From: Diorhabda sublineata
Lineage: Eukaryota > Arthropoda > Insecta > Coleoptera > Chrysomelidae
NCBI RefSeq assembly: GCF_026230105.1
Contig: NC_079477.1
Span: 16,435,001-16,499,000 of the forward strand
DNA: 64,000 nt
Direction of reading: 5' to 3'
Part shown: positions 60,466 through 64,000 of the stretch, piece after piece
Position numbering within the stretch: position 1 is the stretch's first letter
Layout of the letters: each line of letters begins with the position of its first letter
Notes under the pieces: model-generated
Told to the model about the DNA's origin: nothing
The model's input: only the letters and a program-made list of their open reading frames with translations
Databases searched by the model: none
Program-made: the position numbers and the translations under genes

Positions 60466-61659
60466 AGAGCACTAATCACGGCAATATAGTATCCTTATAG
60501 TAACAGGTATACCTTCTTATTCAAACCATTCAGTAAATTTGTGCATAGTAACAAAACTGTCTTGCTAAGTTCGTTATTTGTAACGACTATTTTGATGCTT
60601 GGTTGACAAGTTGATCTTCTAAGTGTTCACCTACATTCTTCTTTCTAAATAATGAACTCCATTGCAATACAGTTAACTCGACAGGAAATTTTATAGTAGA
60701 ATTGTACTTATTGCCAAAATCGCCAACAAGATGATATTTTTGACGTAAAGACCTTGAGTATTTTATCACGCTCAACCCAAGTAGATGAACTTGCAGGAAA
60801 TCTGTACTATAGTCCAGTAACTGAAGGTCCAAAGCTCCAGTTAATTCCGAGAATTATTCCCTTGTGGCGCAATTTGTAGGTCATGACAAATACTTTCAAG
60901 GGAGAAAATCTTTAACACGATAGCGGCTAAGAATGGGGCCCAAAATGGGCCCCTAAACCCCGGAAAATGGGTTTTCCGCCGATATCGGCCAAAATATAGG
61001 ACTTAGAGAAATTTCCTTTAGACAAAAGATGGAGATCTTTTCATTATCTACAAAAGTGTCTCTTATCATTTTTCTCGGAAATTCGATATTTTTCGAGATA
61101 ATGGGACCCAAAAGTCCGCTCATTCTCACGATGCTGGATCTCTGCGAGTGCCGCTGTCTAGGCATTGACTTGGGTAAGCAGGCGGACAATTTTTTCCATA
61201 TCTCGGCCAAAAATTAACATTTTTTCATGATTCAAAGTTTATTGCAATGGGAAAACCAATCCCTATTACGGCATGTGACTCGCAGTCCGTTTCTATTTGC
61301 CAAGAATATTTAAAAAAGCGGCCAAAGTATTTTTTACAATATTTTGAGTCTATTTCATCGATCCATTCATGTTTTTTCCAAAAATTATTCTTTTCTGCTT
61401 TTTTTTTGATAATGGGCCCTTGGGATGTCTTAAATGATGTAAGAAAAATTTGTACACCATCTTTCTCGCGTTAAAAAAAAAATTCATTTGTTTATTAGCA
61501 TTTTTCAGCCGTGCTCGGAGTTCCATATAATCTTTAGAACAAGCGTGAATTAAAAAGTTTTTATTCATTGGATTGTTTAACAAGGCACATCACATGAAAG
61601 CTGAGATTCTCTATTTTTTGAATCCATTTTTCAATTTTAAATCAGGGCTAGGAATTCAG
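60466..61659. other. Repeat-like, locally GC-richer DNA; no gene
   Basis: From about 60910 to 61220 the base composition rises in GC, with G/C runs (GGGGCCC, GGGCCCC, CCCCGG) and GATATCGGCC. Frames of 75-86 codons on both strands have no motif. It looks like part of an unidentified repeat rather than a gene. Confidence 0.5.
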
Positions 61660-61885
61660 GTCCAAAAGTTCGTGAAAATGCTTTGCCTTGTCCAGAAAAT
61701 ATTGGATTCAATCAATCAGTTTTGAGAATCGAATTAATAAAATTAACAAGATGTTATAAAGAAAAGTATATGAAATATGTAGCGACAATGAGGCGAAAAT
61801 TTTCTTATCTTACCACTATGAGTTTAACCCAATAGAACTTATACGTGTTCAAATAAACAAAATAACAAGTAACAAATGACGTGAG
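61660..61885 (+). pseudogene. Tc1-like transposase C-terminal fragment
   Basis: One frame reads ELIKLTRCYKEKYMKYVA (matching NLHKHRFMKYAVED in the element at 433-2166). Another frame reads YHYEFNPIELIRVQINK (the last catalytic block, YHCELNPIELICAQVKG). This is a short, decayed relative of the TIR-bearing element. Confidence 0.65.
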
Positions 61886-62599
61886 ATATCAGCTAGGTAA
61901 GAACTGATACTCTTCCAGTTCTGTTTCATTTTCTGAAAAATGCGTTTTGTTTAGCTAGAAAATAATGATGTTTTTCAGTGTTTATAAACTCTTGAACCGT
62001 CAGGAATCAAACATTTACTAGTACTTTTTCGAATCTAGTCAGTATTATTTGAAACAATAATTAGTTTGTTCAAATCAAGAATCACATATTGTTTTAACTA
62101 CATTGATATCTATTAAAGTATCTGTAATTAATCCATTTATTTGTTCAAACTTTTTATGAATGTCAAACTAAGCGTTAATCGACATTTGCAGCACTATTAG
62201 AAATTTGGATTCACCTGCATGATCTATATTTTATTTACAGTTTTCATATCGAATTTTGATTATGAATCATTATCATTCGAAAAAGTTCACAATACTTTTC
62301 AGATGTTAACTTTGACTTATAGAGACAAAATTATTATATTCATGGACTATTGAAATCAAGAGATTGAAAAGAACCTCCACAACCAAATTATCTTCTTCAT
62401 AGATTAGAGGTAAAGTCTCTGAAGAAGATAACTTCGTAATCAAAAAGTTTAATAGTGTAATTGTGAGTGTTCAGTAAAAAGAAAAGATATAATAAAATAA
62501 TTATATAAGGAAATTAAACAAAATAATTATAACTGGTTATAATTATTCATTCAAACGAGGCAACAAGGAATGTTAACAGAATACTCAAGAATAAAAAAT
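61886..62599. other. No gene seen
   Basis: AT-rich sequence without a supportable feature. Confidence 0.5.
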
Positions 62600-63780
62600 A
62601 TGAAATCACACATGCGATTAGTCTTATGAGCCAACTTTCAAAGCTCTTTCTCAAAGTGATACACACGAGAATTTATAAATTCTGTAAGAGCCACATATCC
62701 CCCAACCAGTTCGTGTTTATAAAAGCTGTTGATACGAATAAACCATTGTTCTCAGTTCAGGTCCCGATAAAAAATGCAGAGACGTAAATAGTGATGTGTA
62801 TACAAGTTTAATAGACTATGAAAAGATATTCGATCGATTGAAGCATGGGAAAATGATAGTGCGGGATCCCGCTGCAAAATTATGACATGAAGAATGTACA
62901 CAATCAAAATCTGAGTTGGAGGTATTTTTACAAGTAGGAGAATGTATTTTTCATAAGGTGCCAATTAAAAATTACCCGCGAGTACTATTAATTAAAATCT
63001 AATTAATTGAACTTTATTAATATATTTCGTTTACATCTTATGGAAATTCAACCTATAACACTTTAAAACAGTGTATTTGAAAGATTTGAAAAGTCACAGT
63101 TGCTGCTAACTGCTTAGCCGCAACCTCTACGCAGCCAGGTGTAAACAGGTATGATTTTGTAAAAACTTCTCGTTCATTATGTATATTAATTTCATTTACA
63201 CCAAATTAAAGCTAAGTTTCTTCTGTATTTAATTTTATAAAGGTGCTTGTAAAAAGAAAACCGCAAATTGAAGTTTCCTTAATTTAAAGATGCCAGGTAT
63301 TGGAAATAAAGTGACAAAGAGTGAGTGCACGACGTTACTGGTTAGTCAAGGACGCTAAATGCCAGTTGTACGCGTTTTTTGAGCTATTGCGGCTAAGCAG
63401 TCAGCAGCAACTGTGACTTTTCAAATATTTCAAATACACTGTTTTAAAGTGCTATAGGTTGAATTTACATAAGATGTAAACGAAATGTATTAATAAAATT
63501 CAATTAATTAGATTTTAATTAATAGTACTCGCGGGTAATTTTTAATTGGCACCTTATGAAAAATACATTCTCCTACTTGTAAAAATACCTCCAAATCAGA
63601 TTTTGATTGTGCACATTCTTCATGTCATAATTTTGCAGCGGGATCTTAGACTATGATGAAGATACTTGAGAAACGGGAATTAACACTAAGGACTTGAGAA
63701 TAACTGGAAACCTCTACTGGAACCAAGGCTGCATATTTTCTCCATTTATCTTCAGCTTGTACTTTCCATTTTACACGATT
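62600..63780 (+). mobile_element. Non-LTR RT relic interrupted by a foldback element
   Basis: The left piece (62600-62857) reads, across frames, HAISLMSQLSKLFLKVIHTR, YKFCKSHISPNQFVFIKAVD, LFSVQVPIKNA, SDVYTSLIDYEKIFDRLKHG and KM. This is the first catalytic region of an endonuclease-reverse transcriptase (IDYEKAFDRVKH type). The right piece (63653-63780) reads MKILEKRELTLRT, then, after an apparent deletion, QGCIFSPFIFSLYF (the QGCxLSPxxFNLY block). Between them sits the 795-bp foldback element. It is inactive. Confidence 0.85.
62858..63652. mobile_element. Foldback element, 266-bp arms, ATGAT target duplication
   Basis: The left arm is 62858-63123 and the right arm 63387-63652, near-perfect reverse complements with few differences (landmarks: GATCCCGCTGCAAAATTATG against CATAATTTTGCAGCGGGATC; TTACCCGCGAGTACTATTAA against its complement at 63517-63536). 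The loop (63124-63386, 263 bp) has no coding frame. ATGAT stands immediately before (62853-62857) and after (63653-63657). The outermost bases are AGT and ACT. No transposase is encoded, so mobilisation would have been in trans. Confidence 0.92.
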
Positions 63781-64000
63781 AATTATAAGAAATAGAAGTT
63801 TTTTTTTAGAATTTTCACATTTTTCTATGTTAGTGTATTCGAACACGCCCAATATTAAATTGTGATGTACTTTAATTCGTTTTTTGCGTAAACAATTTAG
63901 TTACGTTGTAGGAAAACTAGTATCTATGAATAATTTCTATTAGTCACTCAGAATAGATAAGATAATTTTTTTAAGAATTAATAGAAATGAAATATTTATT
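63781..64000. other. No gene seen
   Basis: AT-rich end of the window, perhaps still part of the retrotransposon relic. Nothing further can be supported. Confidence 0.4.

Noticed and set aside
1..64000. CRISPR arrays, bacterial-type operons, rRNA or tRNA genes
   Set aside because: No regularly spaced repeats, polycistronic layout, rRNA landmarks or convincing tRNA cloverleaf were seen. The window is eukaryotic nuclear DNA.

Overview
The window looks like nuclear DNA of an insect. A beetle is likely, but that is inferred from the gene and transposon families rather than proven. It is strongly AT-rich, genes are split by GT-AG introns that are often kilobases long, and introns and intergenic DNA are full of decayed Tc1/mariner, non-LTR and other repeats. 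Most long open frames are chance frames or repeat debris. Five host genes can be supported from translated exons with matching splice phases.

Region by region: (1) about 1-36200 (+): Myb, the A/B/c-Myb-type transcription factor. Nine exons from inside repeat R1 to the C-terminal MuvB-binding-type region are visible (2392-34072, about 710 residues); the N-terminus is upstream of the window. A 15.2-kb intron lies just inside repeat R2. (2) About 37180-38700 (+): a broken member of an uncharacterised basic-protein family, preceded by what looks like a spliced 5' UTR exon. (3) 39924-41675 (-): NOP9, an intact single-exon pumilio-repeat ribosome-assembly factor. (4) 42050-44124 (+): DAP1, two exons, divergent from NOP9 across a 374-bp shared promoter interval. 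(5) 46198-48152 (-): a 71-residue two-exon protein with the dynein-attachment domain of CCDC103/DNAAF19, convergent with DAP1. (6) 53426-56576 (-): snakeskin (Ssk), a septate-junction membrane protein; three exons are seen and the first is missing.

Mobile DNA makes up most of the rest. It includes a Tc1-like element with matched terminal inverted repeats (433-2166), at least eight other Tc1/mariner-type transposase relics, several 5'-truncated non-LTR retrotransposon pieces (mostly antisense to Myb and DAP1), a decayed Crypton-like tyrosine-recombinase element (about 48900-49840), several inverted-repeat MITE or foldback elements, and a 795-bp foldback element (62858-63652) with 266-bp arms and an ATGAT target duplication sitting inside a reverse-transcriptase relic.

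The host genes do not form an operon-like unit. Myb acts in cell-cycle transcription, NOP9 in 40S ribosome biogenesis, DAP1 in growth and autophagy control, the CCDC103-like protein in ciliary dynein assembly, and Ssk in gut barrier junctions. The supportable links are physical: the NOP9/DAP1 divergent pair and the DAP1/CCDC103 convergent pair. I found no previously undescribed multi-gene system. The most informative novelties are the nested foldback insertion, the MITE families inside Myb, and the very compact CCDC103-like gene.
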